A stretch of 64,000 bases of DNA from Niastella sp. (GTDB lineage: Bacteria; Bacteroidota; Bacteroidia; Chitinophagales; Chitinophagaceae), in NCBI GenBank assembly GCA_017744515.1, contig JAGIBF010000032.1, forward strand, positions 1 to 64,000, in the 5' to 3' direction. The notes beneath the pieces are model-generated. The model was given only the letters and a program-made list of their open reading frames with translations. It had not been told where the DNA came from and ran no database searches. The number at the start of each line of letters is the position of its first letter. Position 1 is the stretch's first letter. A program made the translations under genes and the position numbers. Below, in pieces: positions 1 through 10,516 of this stretch.

Positions 1-25
1 AGACAGGTGTGTGTGTGTAAATGAA

Positions 26-3000
26 TTATGGTTCTTTGTCGTATTGTTCTACTTCTTTTAAGTAGGCTTTGAGGTCGGCATCGATCGTAGCGGCGTTGTA
101 GTCTTTATCCCAATTGATCCCGATGGCTCCTGCGCCGGTCATCACACCTGCGGGCTTTAATGGATAAGGGCCTGCAATGCCAAGGTTAATTATCTTTTCG
201 TCTTCGTAAGACATATCTATTTTGTACAGGTAAAACTTCTTGCGAACGCCTTTATACATTGCGGTCCGTTCTCCAATAAATGTCATTTTCTTCACTTCAT
301 TTTCTTCGCTGGCGGAGGCATATAATTCGCTTTCTGCCAATGCCTGCTGGGTAAGGTGCTGTTTGGGGAACAATGCCAGCTTATTTATTTTTTTAAGCTC
401 ATTGTACAGGTAAAAACGTTGTCCTTTATCTGCTGCCAGCTTCAACAACTCTACTGCCGGTACCGGCTGGCCCACCTTGAGTAAAGCAAGGGCAGCAGTA
501 TACTTCACATCGAGGTTGGCTTGTGACAGGAATTTACGCACCCACTGGTTAGCAGCAGGGTCTTTCATCTTTGCCAGTACCCTTATTAGCGAGTGGTAAT
601 TATAATACCAGGAGAAATTCTCTTCCTCGTTTGTATTATTAAGTGCCGTTCCCGCCATCTTAAACAGCCGCTCTTTGTGTTCCAGCACCACCTTACTCTC
701 TATCAGATTGCTATCCAATAATTGCTCTACCAGGGATATCATGTTGGGGCCGGCCAGCGTGTCGCTCAACAAAGGCAATAGTTCCGGCAAGATGGTCGCC
801 GTTAATTGTAATGTATCGCTCAATAAACCAAAAAATGCCCAGGCATTTTCAGCTTGTGGCGTATGCTGTAGCAGCAATTCTTTCGCCAGCTGGTATGATG
901 AAGTTGTGGCATGGCTGGCCAGCATGCCCAACATATTATAACGCAATCTTTCTTTGTCAGATGGCAACTGTGCCCAGGCCTGCTTTACAGCCTCCGGCGT
1001 TGTCTCGTCTTTTAAATTGGTTATTGTCGTAAATAAAAGGTTGTTTGTATTGGCATATCCCAATGAGTCATCGAGGTACGTTTCAACCATGGCTTTGTGC
1101 AAGAGGGGCAGATCTGCTTTGGTGAAGTGCACACGGTCTACCAGACCTTTTGCTCCTGTGAAAATAGTGGAGTCTTTCGAGTTCAGGTCTTTTAGTAATG
1201 CTACTGCCTTCGATGTAAAGATGGTAGATTTAGTTTGATGGTTCACACTAAATTCTTCGAGCAGCTTGCGGGTATTTTCCTGTGACATGATCTCCGGTGG
1301 TCCAAAGCTATAGATCTCGAAGAGCGTATCACCTACGATCAGCAAACGCGTTTTTCTTACGTTGTGGTTATCGCCCAGGTCGATTGTTATTTCTGCTCCT
1401 TTGTAGCCGCTGTTGGTGACCCATTTAAAGCTGAGCAGGCTATCATCGTCATCCAGTATACCGTCGGCCGTGCGCCGTAATAAAGAGGTATCATTATCTG
1501 TCCAGTAGTTGGGTGAATAGGGTGTTTTGTTAACGTACCAGGTAGCGGGTGCAACGGAATCATATATCTCAAATATGATCCGTTTATCATTGGGCTCTTC
1601 GGGATCGGCATATCTGCTCACCGGACTGGCCGACCAAACCGAGAAGCTACCATCCGGTGCTGGCTGTTGTTTCCACTGGCTTTCCTTGTGTGGTAGCAGC
1701 TGAAACGAAGAAAAGAAGTTGTCGATGGCCTGCTTGTTCTTTACCGAATCTTCGAAAGTAGCAAAGAGGTAATATATACGATTGCCGCGGTGCAGGTTCA
1801 GCACTTTGTTGTAGTAGGTGGTTTTTCCTTGTGATGAACTAAACTTCAACCACATGGCCGGATAGTGCAATACTGTATCAAGGCGACTGCTCAGCAGGTG
1901 CATGTCTTCATTGCTGTCTATGAAATCTCTGTAGTAATTAAAAGTATTCGTGTCGCCTGTGAGATAAAATCCTTTCTTCATGTCCTGCACCATGCATTGG
2001 AGGTATATATTGTTCCTGAGGTCAATGGAAGAATACAGGGTAGTGATCGCATTGGGTACCTGATCCTCGTTTAATTTCACTGCTGGTTTTCCCGGGAACC
2101 GTGCGGAAAATGCATGTTGTTCGCTGGTGTATACGGACCAGGGAACATAGTTGGACAGTGCTTTTTTATGCATGACCAGCGAACTAAAGAAGCGTTCTGC
2201 ACTTGCCGAACGGACAAGTGTATCTATCGAGGAGCTTACCATGGTCATGTATACCATCGGTGGTTGTACATAGCAACGTACACGATAGATTGCATCGGGT
2301 CCTTTGGCCAGCATTTCGGTTCCTTTGATACCGTCTATTTCAATCTTACGGTTTTCGGTAACGCGGGCCTGCTTACTCATGTTCTTTACCATCTGTACGA
2401 TCATGGTATCTGTGTTCAGGTCTTCTGTTCCTTCAACACCCATGGCCAGGTATACCAGGTTGGCGCCAATGTCTACGTATACTTTCATGTCCATGTTACC
2501 GGTGAGCTTTCCGGCATCCTGTGGCTGTCCAGGCAGCTGGACAGTAAAGGCTTTGTTTTGAGAGGTAACTGTTACCCATGGTATATTTTTTACTGCAAAC
2601 TGATAGGTGCTGGCAGCAATGCGTTTGGATGAAATTACCGGCTGGACCGTGAACCCCTGTCTACGCAGATAACTTACCACACCCGAATCGCCCGGCAGGT
2701 GACCGCTACCTACAGCGAAGAATGTACTTCTGATGTGTGCGAGGCTATCTATACGCCGCGCCATTTTACGGTTACGTCGCAGCAAGACCTTGTCAACGAA
2801 AGTCTCACCTACTCCTTCCGCTATATCTTCCAATCCACCGAGGTCTTCTGCCAGATAGATACTGATCATCTTTTCCAGCATGGCCTTGCTATACTTATAG
2901 TCATTGATAAAGTCTTCCACATATTCTGAAAGGGGCTCTACCTCTTCTGCCAATCCTTTTTGGTCGTCCACATCTTCAATGCCTCCTACCCACTTACCCT

Positions 3001-3481
3001 GGCGTTTAGCAGCATCATAAAACCAGGCGTCCATGAAAGACTGCATATGTTCTTTACCTGATCCTTTTGTGATCTTGTAGTAATAATTCCTAAACTCATT
3101 TACGGTGATGATTTCCGGATTTCTACCTAATTGTTCCTGCAATTTCTTTTTCATCCGCCCGAAATCTTTTGCACTCACCGATTTTTTCAGCAGGCCTTTG
3201 TTTTCCAGTCCGTCTCTGAGTACGGAGCTCATTATGGAATCCGGGTCTACCTCCATGGCGTATCCCTCACAGGCTTCCAGGGCTGCATATAGCGAATCGC
3301 TAAAGTTGAATACCCGCTTATCTGTCAAGTGTATCGTACCATACAACCAGGATGGTTTGGTGAGTCCATTGCCGGAAATACGCCATAATAGCTTGTTTTC
3401 TATCGGTTGTTGCGCAGAGAGCGCCAGCGGCAGCATGGCAAGAGCCAGCAGCAGGAAGTGGGTGAAGGGTGATCTTTTCAT
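26..3481 (-). CDS. TraB/GumN-family exported protein with three PsbP-like repeats
   Basis: A 1151-residue protein with a signal peptide (residues 1-23, ending LALSAQQ). Residues about 30-285 match the TraB/PrgY/GumN fold: the opening motif LYGTIHL near residue 46 and the closing GSGHLPGDSG near residue 257 are the two conserved patches of this putative metal-dependent family. After it come three related segments of about 130-150 residues (from about 300, 450 and 610). Each opens with an F-x-V/A-x-[LF]PG-x-P type patch or W, and closes on a FFSSF/LLEEF helix, like PsbP-type domains in Bacteroidota. The last 350 residues are helical, HEAT-like. Ordinary family members are about 300 residues, so the C-terminal 850 are an accessory. 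Probably periplasmic or surface-attached; substrate unknown. It stands alone. Confidence 0.75.
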   Translation of the reverse strand: MKRSPFTHFLLLALAMLPLALSAQQPIENKLLWRISGNGLTKPSWLYGTIHLTDKRVFNFSDSLYAALEACEGYAMEVDPDSIMSSVLRDGLENKGLLKKSVSAKDFGRMKKKLQEQLGRNPEIITVNEFRNYYYKITKGSGKEHMQSFMDAWFYDAAKRQGKWVGGIEDVDDQKGLAEEVEPLSEYVEDFINDYKYSKAMLEKMISIYLAEDLGGLEDIAEGVGETFVDKVLLRRNRKMARRIDSLAHIRSTFFAVGSGHLPGDSGVVSYLRRQGFTVQPVISSKRIAASTYQFAVKNIPWVTVTSQNKAFTVQLPGQPQDAGKLTGNMDMKVYVDIGANLVYLAMGVEGTEDLNTDTMIVQMVKNMSKQARVTENRKIEIDGIKGTEMLAKGPDAIYRVRCYVQPPMVYMTMVSSSIDTLVRSASAERFFSSLVMHKKALSNYVPWSVYTSEQHAFSARFPGKPAVKLNEDQVPNAITTLYSSIDLRNNIYLQCMVQDMKKGFYLTGDTNTFNYYRDFIDSNEDMHLLSSRLDTVLHYPAMWLKFSSSQGKTTYYNKVLNLHRGNRIYYLFATFEDSVKNKQAIDNFFSSFQLLPHKESQWKQQPAPDGSFSVWSASPVSRYADPEEPNDKRIIFEIYDSVAPATWYVNKTPYSPNYWTDNDTSLLRRTADGILDDDDSLLSFKWVTNSGYKGAEITIDLGDNHNVRKTRLLIVGDTLFEIYSFGPPEIMSQENTRKLLEEFSVNHQTKSTIFTSKAVALLKDLNSKDSTIFTGAKGLVDRVHFTKADLPLLHKAMVETYLDDSLGYANTNNLLFTTITNLKDETTPEAVKQAWAQLPSDKERLRYNMLGMLASHATTSSYQLAKELLLQHTPQAENAWAFFGLLSDTLQLTATILPELLPLLSDTLAGPNMISLVEQLLDSNLIESKVVLEHKERLFKMAGTALNNTNEEENFSWYYNYHSLIRVLAKMKDPAANQWVRKFLSQANLDVKYTAALALLKVGQPVPAVELLKLAADKGQRFYLYNELKKINKLALFPKQHLTQQALAESELYASASEENEVKKMTFIGERTAMYKGVRKKFYLYKIDMSYEDEKIINLGIAGPYPLKPAGVMTGAGAIGINWDKDYNAATIDADLKAYLKEVEQYDKEP

Positions 3482-3551
3482 AACGGTAGTTGCTACAACG
3501 AAGAAACGAATTGATTAGTACAGGGGGAAATTAATTCGGGATGAAGTGGGC

Positions 3552-3585
3552 CTATAACACGAATTTCAGGCAATTAGACGAATTT
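3552..3585. repeat. ACGAATT-type intergenic repeat
   Basis: Two spaced copies of ACGAATTT beside the terminator. The same motif, as ACGAATTACACGAATTAAG, sits beside the terminator at 27742. Seen in sequence; function unknown. Confidence 0.45.
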
Positions 3586-3618
3586 AAAAGGCCCCACGCT
3601 TGTGCGTGAGGCCTTTTT
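3586..3618. terminator. Rho-independent terminator, probably bidirectional
   Basis: GC-rich arms (GGCCCCACGC / GCGTGAGGCC) flanked by an A-run on one side and a T-run on the other. It lies just past the stop of the minus-strand amidohydrolase gene and ends that transcript; the T-run exists on both strands. Confidence 0.8.
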
Positions 3619-3654
3619 GCAGGATAAATTCGTTGGTTCTGCTTCGGGGTTCGC

Positions 3655-6600
3655 CTACTCTTTAATTCCTGTTGTATTGACTGGTTTTTCAAATGTCCAT
3701 TCGCTTCGTTCCAGCTTGCGTACAGTGGGATAAACCTCATCCAGTGTGCTGCCATTGTACAAACGGCCATTCTTCATTACCATGTTGATGGTATTGGTAT
3801 TGCGAATGTTTTCGAGCGGATTCTTATCCATAATGATCAGGTCGGCCAACTTGCCAGCCTGAATGCTGCCGATGTCTCCATCGAGTCCTAATGCCTGAGC
3901 GCCCAGTATGGTAGCTGTTTTTAACGCATCGTGGGTGCTCATGCCACCGCTTTGCATAGACCACAGTTCCCAGTGGTAACCCAGCCCTTGCAATTGTCCG
4001 TGGCTACCGATACCCGCCAATGCTCCGCTTTCCACCATCGACTTCATAGATTTGGCATGTTTCTGAAACACGTGTTCTTCGGGCATAAACCAGCCACTGT
4101 TGCGGCGGCGGGTTTTGGGCGCCAGTTCATCGTAAGGGGTGAAGTTTTGCAGCTTCTTATCGTTGTAAGGCATTTCGGTCTCATAGTAAAAGTTCTCTGC
4201 CCAGGGACCGCCGTATGCTACCAGCAGCGTAGGTGTTACCGCCATCTTCGATTCGGCGATGGACTTGTATACATCTTTGTACAGCGGGAAAACCGGTATA
4301 GTATGCTCATGTCCGGGATAACCATCCAGCAGGTTGGTCATGTTGAGCTTGTAGTTCAACCCCCCTTCTGTGGTAGGCATCAATCCCTGTGCCTTCGCGG
4401 CTTTGATGATCCACTGTCTTACCTGGCGGGGACCAGTGAGGTACATTTTAATATACTTCGTGTTGTAGTATTTGCTGTATTGCTGGAGGATGCTGCTGGC
4501 ATGTGCAGAGTCACGCACATTATACATCCAGAAGCCAACGCCGGGTCCGGTTGAGTAAACGCGTGGGCCTACTATTTTTCCGGCATCTACCATATCGCTA
4601 TAAGTAAGTACATCGGTTGTGGCTGTTTGCGGATCGCGGGTAGCTGTTACGCCGTAAGCGAGGTTAGCAGCATATATCCATACCTGATTTTTCTGTATGC
4701 CCCATTGTGGCCACATGTGTGAGTGGGTATCGATAAAGCCCGGCACAATGGTCTTACCCGCCACATCTATCACCTTCGTGTTGGAAGGCACCTGCAATGT
4801 ACCGCTTGCTCCTACTGCTTTGATACGGTTGTTCACCACCAGTATGTCGCCGTTCTCAATGACTTCATTACCATTCATGGTAACGATGCGGGCGCCTTTG
4901 AGTAGTACCGATGCTTTCGGGAAGTCCTTTTCGAAGTATAATTTAATGGCTACTTCTTCGGGTTTGTACTTGAATTCTTCTTTTTTCTCTACAGCCGTTT
5001 TAGCCAATGTATCGATCAGCTTTTTAGTAGTATCGGTTTTTACTTTCACTACATCGGTGATGGCTTTGGCCAGTGAATCAGCTTTTCTTTTGGCTTCTGC
5101 TTTTTTGGCCTGCTTCACACTGTCTTCCTGCGCCAATGCTTTGTCTACATCATATACAAAATGCGCATTGCCGAGTGACCAGTGAATCTTTTTTCCATCT
5201 GCTTCCCAGGTAGGAAACTCGCCACCCAACTCTGTGAGTTTACGGGCAGGGAATGACGCGCCGGCTGGATTTGCGAGGGATATCGATGCCGGACGGCCTG
5301 TGTTGGGCAAGGTGAACACGAAAATATCATTGTTCACCAGCGCCAGAGCACGATCACCTGCAGGAGATATATTTACCTGTGCTGCGCCTGAAGGCATCTG
5401 TACTTCCATTGCCTGTGCTACTTTTTCGGTAAGCAGGCAGAAGTCGGTAGCATTCAGGTCATGCAGGTGCTCAGGGTCTTTAAAGTTGCTGATACCGGAG
5501 GTAGTAATGCCCGTTACGTTGGCATGTGTTTTCTCATCAGTACCATCCCAACGGATAGATATGAGGCTACCACCTCTATTAAGGTAGATGCGGTCTTCTA
5601 CATTTTTTACGAAGTGGGGGTTGCTTCTGAAGTTGGCCCGGTAGATCAGGTTGATGTCTCCTCCGTTAATGCCCATCCAACACAAGTCGTTTTCCGTATT
5701 GTCCGCACCCGGTCCAATGGCTTCTCTGTATCGCTCCAGCTTACCGCGAATAAAAACGATGCGATCGTTCTTTGGATTGAAAACAGCTGATGAGTAATAG
5801 CCGGGTTCTTTCGTAAGCTTTTGAACAGTAGCTTTTCCATTCACATTTACCTTGAACAAATTACCTCCCTGTGGCGTCCAGGTAGTGAATACGATGAAGT
5901 TGCCATCGGGCGACCAGGTTGGTTCTGCTTCTGTAAATTCATGGGTAGTCAGCCTTCTGGGAGTACCGCTTGGGAAATCCATTACGTATAAACGATTCAG
6001 TACGGTAAATGCCAGTTTCTTTCCATCGGGTGAAGGAACTGCATCACGTATCTGTGTAGCCAACGCATGGGAGGTATCGGACACCGGGTATTTGAATTCC
6101 AGCCTTGGTCCGAGCTCCAGTTCCATATTGGCGGTGAATGGTATTTCTGTTGGTTTGCCCCCGTCGATAGGAATGCGGTAGATCTTTCCGCCATAGGAAG
6201 CAACGATCGCTTTGCTATCGGGCGTAAAAGACATGCCGGGCAATACGCCCATAGTGGCCATGGATTCCTGGTCATCACGTTGTACGGGATATGCCAGCCA
6301 CTTTTCGTCGCCGCTTGTAATGTTACGGATCACGAGGCCGGTCTTGTCTTCGAACCTTGAGCCATATACGAGCCATTTACCGTCTTTTGAAAGGACTGGT
6401 GTAAAGGCTGATCCGTAACGAGAGGTGATGATCGATGTACGTGCGTTCTCGCGATCATATACACCGATCTGGTATTGGGGCATCGGGGCATTGTAGGTCC
6501 AGAAGCCATTGCGGGAAGAGAAGTAGATATAACGGCCATCAGGGCTTACAGCAGGATCGATGGTCTTGAAACCCGGGGCATCGATTACCTGTACACCACT

Positions 6601-7179
6601 GCCTGCATCTTTGTGGACCATCCATAGTTTAATATCAAGGCGGCCCCGCGCCGTGATGACATAGTTGCCATCGGGCATCCAGGTGGCGCCGGGATAGTTC
6701 TGGTCGCCATCTTTGGTAAGCTGCACCGTGTCTTGTTTTTCGGTATCGATGTACCAGATATTTTCGGAGCCACTTCTATCGGATGTAAAGAGTATCTTTT
6801 TTCCATCGGGGCTATAGCGTGGATGGGTATCAAATGCCAATCCTTTGGTAACCGGCGTCGCCTTGCCTCCGGTGATGGGTATGGTATAGATATCTCCCAT
6901 CAGGTCGAATGCAATCGATTGTCCATCCGGGCTTACATCTACCGACATCCATGTACCTTCGTTGGTAGCAAAGGCAATTTTACGTTCGGGCTTAAGGGGA
7001 AGGTTCTTGTATTCCGTGTATTTCACGGTGTCTTTACGGGTTGTGTCCGCTGGTATTTCATGCCGCCCTATCGTAACGGCAGTATTGTTGCCAGCAGCTG
7101 CCAATACTGCGCCCGCCAGCAATACAGCCGGCACTGCGATCAGGCCACGGTTGCGGTTTTTTAAGAAGGAGATACTCAT
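3655..7179 (-). CDS. Beta-propeller (TolB/tricorn-like) amidohydrolase fusion
   Basis: A 1174-residue protein. The N-terminus has a basic start and hydrophobic stretch (residues 12-30), a signal peptide or anchor. Residues about 60-700 contain repeated PD40/WD40-like blades with the pattern SPDGK-x-I-x-F (SPDGQSIAFD, SPDGKKILFT, SPDGRYIYFS and others). A charged Ala/Lys linker follows, then an amidohydrolase domain from about 765. Metal-ligand motif DTHSH is near residue 816, a second His region GHEHT near 960, GIGSHGQ near 1060, and the typical C-terminal GKLADLIIMDKNPL. The family hydrolyses amide or ester bonds of small substrates or dipeptides; the propeller is thought to gate substrate entry. 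Exported. Exact substrate cannot be read. Transcribed alone, with a terminator after it. Confidence 0.85.
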   Translation of the reverse strand: MSISFLKNRNRGLIAVPAVLLAGAVLAAAGNNTAVTIGRHEIPADTTRKDTVKYTEYKNLPLKPERKIAFATNEGTWMSVDVSPDGQSIAFDLMGDIYTIPITGGKATPVTKGLAFDTHPRYSPDGKKILFTSDRSGSENIWYIDTEKQDTVQLTKDGDQNYPGATWMPDGNYVITARGRLDIKLWMVHKDAGSGVQVIDAPGFKTIDPAVSPDGRYIYFSSRNGFWTYNAPMPQYQIGVYDRENARTSIITSRYGSAFTPVLSKDGKWLVYGSRFEDKTGLVIRNITSGDEKWLAYPVQRDDQESMATMGVLPGMSFTPDSKAIVASYGGKIYRIPIDGGKPTEIPFTANMELELGPRLEFKYPVSDTSHALATQIRDAVPSPDGKKLAFTVLNRLYVMDFPSGTPRRLTTHEFTEAEPTWSPDGNFIVFTTWTPQGGNLFKVNVNGKATVQKLTKEPGYYSSAVFNPKNDRIVFIRGKLERYREAIGPGADNTENDLCWMGINGGDINLIYRANFRSNPHFVKNVEDRIYLNRGGSLISIRWDGTDEKTHANVTGITTSGISNFKDPEHLHDLNATDFCLLTEKVAQAMEVQMPSGAAQVNISPAGDRALALVNNDIFVFTLPNTGRPASISLANPAGASFPARKLTELGGEFPTWEADGKKIHWSLGNAHFVYDVDKALAQEDSVKQAKKAEAKRKADSLAKAITDVVKVKTDTTKKLIDTLAKTAVEKKEEFKYKPEEVAIKLYFEKDFPKASVLLKGARIVTMNGNEVIENGDILVVNNRIKAVGASGTLQVPSNTKVIDVAGKTIVPGFIDTHSHMWPQWGIQKNQVWIYAANLAYGVTATRDPQTATTDVLTYSDMVDAGKIVGPRVYSTGPGVGFWMYNVRDSAHASSILQQYSKYYNTKYIKMYLTGPRQVRQWIIKAAKAQGLMPTTEGGLNYKLNMTNLLDGYPGHEHTIPVFPLYKDVYKSIAESKMAVTPTLLVAYGGPWAENFYYETEMPYNDKKLQNFTPYDELAPKTRRRNSGWFMPEEHVFQKHAKSMKSMVESGALAGIGSHGQLQGLGYHWELWSMQSGGMSTHDALKTATILGAQALGLDGDIGSIQAGKLADLIIMDKNPLENIRNTNTINMVMKNGRLYNGSTLDEVYPTVRKLERSEWTFEKPVNTTGIKE

Positions 7180-7269
7180 AAGGCTTGTTTTTTTAGACTT
7201 TACGTGCAGGAAATTACAACACAGTCTGCATTCGGCTTTTTAATTATTTATGAGTGGTTGATCAAGTGA

Positions 7270-7298
7270 TTTGTCAAGCATTTATTTTCTTATCTTTT
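7270..7298 (+). promoter_or_regulatory. Candidate promoter of the glp operon
   Basis: TTTG at 7270-7273, a 17-nt spacer and TATCTTTT at 7291-7298, one base off the Bacteroidota -7 consensus TAnnTTTG. It lies 16 nt before the glpK ATG, so the leader would be short. Confidence 0.4.
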
Positions 7299-7314
7299 AC
7301 ATTAAATAGATTGC

Positions 7315-8814
7315 ATGTCTGCGAAATACATTCTCGCCCTCGACCAGGGCACTACCAGCTCCCGTGCCATCCTTTTTGATCATGCCGGCAGCATCGTTAC
7401 CGTAGCCCAAAAAGAGTTCAAACAATGGTATCCCCAACCCGGCTGGGTAGAGCACGACCCTGAAGAGATATGGTCATCCCAGTTCAGCGTAATGGCCGAA
7501 GTGCTGGCCAGGAAAAGCATCACTACCGACCAGGTGGCGGCGATCGGCATTACTAATCAACGCGAAACAACCATCGTTTGGGATAAGCAAACGGGCAAGT
7601 CAATATGCAAAGCTATCGTGTGGCAGGACCGCAGAACGGCTGAGTATTGTGATCACCTGAAGGCGTCTGGTCATGGCCCTTCTGTACAACAGAAAACCGG
7701 CCTCATCATCGACGCTTATTTTTCCGCTACCAAGCTAAAGTGGATTCTCGACAATGTAGCTGGTGCGCGTGAGAAGGCCGATAAGGGTCAACTGGCTTTT
7801 GGTACGGTAGACAGCTGGCTGATCTGGAAGCTCACCGGCGGCAAATTGCACATTACCGATGTAACGAATGCTTCGCGCACCATGTTGCTGAATATTCATA
7901 CCTGTGAGTGGGATGTCGAGTTGTTGAGATTGTTTGATATTCCAGCCAGTGTATTACCCGAAGTAAAACCTTCCAGTAAAATATATGGGGTAACCGAAAC
8001 CGTGGTGAAGCATGCCAATATTCCTATTGCAGGTATTGCCGGCGATCAGCAGGCTGCTCTGTTTGGACAGATGTGCACGCAACCCGGCATGGTGAAGAAC
8101 ACTTATGGCACCGGTTGTTTCATGCTGATGAATACCGGCACAAAAGCGGTTGTATCGACCAATAATTTGTTGACCACGGTTGCGTGGAAGATCCATAATA
8201 AAGTGGAGTACGCGCTGGAAGGCAGCATCTTTATTGCCGGCGCTGTGGTGCAATGGCTACGTGATGGGTTGCATATCATTCGCCATTCGGCTGATGTAGA
8301 AGCATTGGCCGGCAGTGTTACCGATACTAATGGCGTATATATGGTGCCTGCTTTTGCTGGCCTGGGTGCACCACACTGGAACCAGCATGCCCGTGGTTCT
8401 TTATTTGGTGTTACCCGCGGTACTACCGACGCACATATTGCCCGCGCCGCTTTGGAAAGTATCGCTTATCAAACCAATGATGTGTTGAAAGCCATGGAAT
8501 CCGATGCCGGTATTTCCATTATGGAACTGCGTGTGGATGGTGGCGCTACCATCAATAATGCGCTCATGCAATTTCAAAGTAATATGCTGCAGGTGCCCGT
8601 ATTGCGTCCCAAAGTATATGAAACTACTGCGCTGGGTGCTGCTTATCTGGCAGGGCTGGCGGTGGGCTATTGGGATAGTGTGGAGGAATTACAAAAGCAA
8701 TGGCAGGTGGATGCGAAGTTCAATCCCAATATGCCGGGTGAACAGGTTCAACAACTGTTGAAAGGATGGCATCGGGCGGTGAAGGCGGCTGTGGCGTGGG
8801 CGGAGGATAAGTGA
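7315..8814 (+). CDS. glpK: Glycerol kinase
   Basis: 499 residues, the usual length of GlpK. It phosphorylates glycerol to sn-glycerol 3-phosphate in the cytoplasm with ATP. The FGGY-kinase signatures are all present: N-terminal [16 protein letters not shown] phosphate-binding loop, [28 protein letters not shown], and C-terminal [16 protein letters not shown]. It is the first gene of glpK-glpD-glpF, so uptake, phosphorylation and oxidation of glycerol are co-expressed. No frameshift or missing motif. Confidence 0.97.
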   Translation: MSAKYILALDQGTTSSRAILFDHAGSIVTVAQKEFKQWYPQPGWVEHDPEEIWSSQFSVMAEVLARKSITTDQVAAIGITNQRETTIVWDKQTGKSICKAIVWQDRRTAEYCDHLKASGHGPSVQQKTGLIIDAYFSATKLKWILDNVAGAREKADKGQLAFGTVDSWLIWKLTGGKLHITDVTNASRTMLLNIHTCEWDVELLRLFDIPASVLPEVKPSSKIYGVTETVVKHANIPIAGIAGDQQAALFGQMCTQPGMVKNTYGTGCFMLMNTGTKAVVSTNNLLTTVAWKIHNKVEYALEGSIFIAGAVVQWLRDGLHIIRHSADVEALAGSVTDTNGVYMVPAFAGLGAPHWNQHARGSLFGVTRGTTDAHIARAALESIAYQTNDVLKAMESDAGISIMELRVDGGATINNALMQFQSNMLQVPVLRPKVYETTALGAAYLAGLAVGYWDSVEELQKQWQVDAKFNPNMPGEQVQQLLKGWHRAVKAAVAWAEDK

Positions 8815-8862
8815 GTTCAGAGTCGAGAGTTCAGAGTCTTGAGTCAGGAGTTTACAAGTTGA
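8815..8862. repeat. AGTC/TTCAGAG-type intergenic repeat
   Basis: Degenerate short direct repeats (GAGTTCAGAGTC, GAGAGTTCAGAGTC, TTGAGTCAGGAGT) begin at the glpK stop and fill most of the gap to glpD. Low-complexity repeat of the kind scattered between genes throughout this window. Confidence 0.6.
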
Positions 8863-8898
8863 AAGGGAGATGATTTTATAAAAGAGAAAGCGTATCTG

Positions 8899-10455
8899 AT
8901 GAATCGTATACAGTTAATAGAACAGCTTGAGGGTAATAAGGGCCAGTGGGATGTTATTATTATTGGCGGTGGAGCTACAGGGCTCGGGGCTGCGGTAGAT
9001 GCAGCCGCCCGTGGCTACCGTACTATTCTTTTCGAGCAGGCTGATTTTGCCAAGGGTACTTCTTCGCGCTCTACCAAGCTGGTGCATGGGGGTGTTCGTT
9101 ACCTGCAACAAGGCAATATAAAACTCGTGATGGATGCGCTGAAAGAAAGGGGCATTATGAAACAGAATGCCCCGCATCTTGTCAAGAATCAATCGTTCAT
9201 CGTACCCAATTATAAATGGTGGGAAGGCCCTTATTATGGGCTGGGCTTAAAGGTATATGACTGGATGAGTGGCAGTCTGGGCCTCGGCACTTCCGAATGG
9301 CTATCGACTGAAGAAGTACTACAACTGGCGCCCACACTGGACGCTGAAGGCTTGCGTGGTGGCGTACTGTATCATGACGGTCAGTTTGATGATGCCCGGC
9401 TGGCCATCAATCTTGCGCAGACTGCTGTAGAACAAGGCGGCGTTGTACTCAATTATTTCAAGGTAACCGGCCTGCTGAAAGCGCAGGATAAAATGGCCGG
9501 TGTGCAGGTGAAGGATGAAATTTCCGGCAAAGTATATGAAGTGCAGGGTAAAGTGGTGATCAATGCCACCGGTGTTTTCTCAGATGGTGTGCAACAAATG
9601 GATGACCCGCAAAAGCCGTTGAGCATTTCACCCAGTCAGGGTATTCACGTGGTGCTCAATAAAGAATTCTTACCGGGAGAAGCTGCTATCATGATCCCGC
9701 ATACAGATGACGGACGTGTATTGTTTGCCGTTCCCTGGCATCAAAAGATCATTGTAGGTACTACCGATACTTCGGTGGACCATATTTCCGATGAGCCGCT
9801 TGCCCAGGAGGATGAGATCCAATTCATCCTGGAACATGCGGCGCGGTATCTCACCAAAGACCCTTCACGTGCTGATGTGAAAAGTATTTTCGCCGGCCTG
9901 CGCCCTTTGGTGAAAAGTACTGCCAGGAAAACTGCTGAGATATCACGCGATCATTCCATCATCGTTTCCGACAGTGGCCTCGTAAGTATTCTTGGTGGTA
10001 AGTGGACTACCTACCGAAAAATGGCTGCCGACGTGATCAATATCGCTGCCGTACAAGGCGCGCTGGCTTACCAGGAGCCTGTGACGAAAGAGTTGGCCAT
10101 CCACGGCGCTCAACCTACTTCGGATTATTCTACCGCCGATTATTATTATGGCACCGATAAAGTGGGGGTAGATGCACTGATAGCCAATAAGCCTGAGCTG
10201 GGTGCTTTACTGCATCCCGACCTGCCTTATACCAGGGCTACTATCATCTGGGCCGTGCAGCAGGAAATGTGTATGACTATTGAAGATGCGTTGAGCCGCC
10301 GTACCAGGGCCTTGTTGCTGGATGCCAAAGCTGCTATCGCGGCAGCACCCGTAGTAGCTCAACTGATGGCTGCTGAAATGAAGCAGGGACCGGAGTGGGT
10401 GGAGCAGCAGCTGGCAACGTTTAATGCAGTAGCGAAAGCGTACTTGCCTTTGTAA
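8899..10455 (+). CDS. glpD: Glycerol-3-phosphate dehydrogenase (FAD-dependent)
   Basis: 518 residues, full length for aerobic GlpD. It oxidises glycerol 3-phosphate to dihydroxyacetone phosphate at the inner face of the cytoplasmic membrane and passes electrons to quinone. The Rossmann FAD motif DVIIIGGGATGLGAAVDAA is at residues 18-36, followed by the family motif GTSSRSTKLVHGGVRYLQQG. FAGLRPLV and the C-terminal GGKWTTYRKMA are also present, and a helical C-terminal domain (SRRTRALLLDAKAA) closes it. Second gene of the glp operon, 84 bp after glpK, with a repeat between. Confidence 0.96.
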   Translation: MNRIQLIEQLEGNKGQWDVIIIGGGATGLGAAVDAAARGYRTILFEQADFAKGTSSRSTKLVHGGVRYLQQGNIKLVMDALKERGIMKQNAPHLVKNQSFIVPNYKWWEGPYYGLGLKVYDWMSGSLGLGTSEWLSTEEVLQLAPTLDAEGLRGGVLYHDGQFDDARLAINLAQTAVEQGGVVLNYFKVTGLLKAQDKMAGVQVKDEISGKVYEVQGKVVINATGVFSDGVQQMDDPQKPLSISPSQGIHVVLNKEFLPGEAAIMIPHTDDGRVLFAVPWHQKIIVGTTDTSVDHISDEPLAQEDEIQFILEHAARYLTKDPSRADVKSIFAGLRPLVKSTARKTAEISRDHSIIVSDSGLVSILGGKWTTYRKMAADVINIAAVQGALAYQEPVTKELAIHGAQPTSDYSTADYYYGTDKVGVDALIANKPELGALLHPDLPYTRATIIWAVQQEMCMTIEDALSRRTRALLLDAKAAIAAAPVVAQLMAAEMKQGPEWVEQQLATFNAVAKAYLPL

Positions 10456-10471
10456 AGCTGCGAGCTACGTG
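10456..10471. repeat. AGCTGCGAGCTACG repeat copy at the glpD stop
   Basis: Copy of the AGCTCGCAGCT family directly abutting the glpD stop codon. Further copies are at 49117, 49791, 59613 and 59710. Confidence 0.6.
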
Positions 10472-10516
10472 TCGTTTGCTTCGAAATATTTAGTCTAATC
10501 TTCAAACCTTGCCAAT

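Noticed and set aside
7..18. GT dinucleotide run at the window start
   Set aside because: Only six units; too short to call a meaningful repeat.
2114..2632. 172-residue plus-strand frame inside the GumN-like gene
   Set aside because: Shadow of the 1151-residue gene: rich in Cys/Tyr/His/Val as expected from the antisense of a real coding region.
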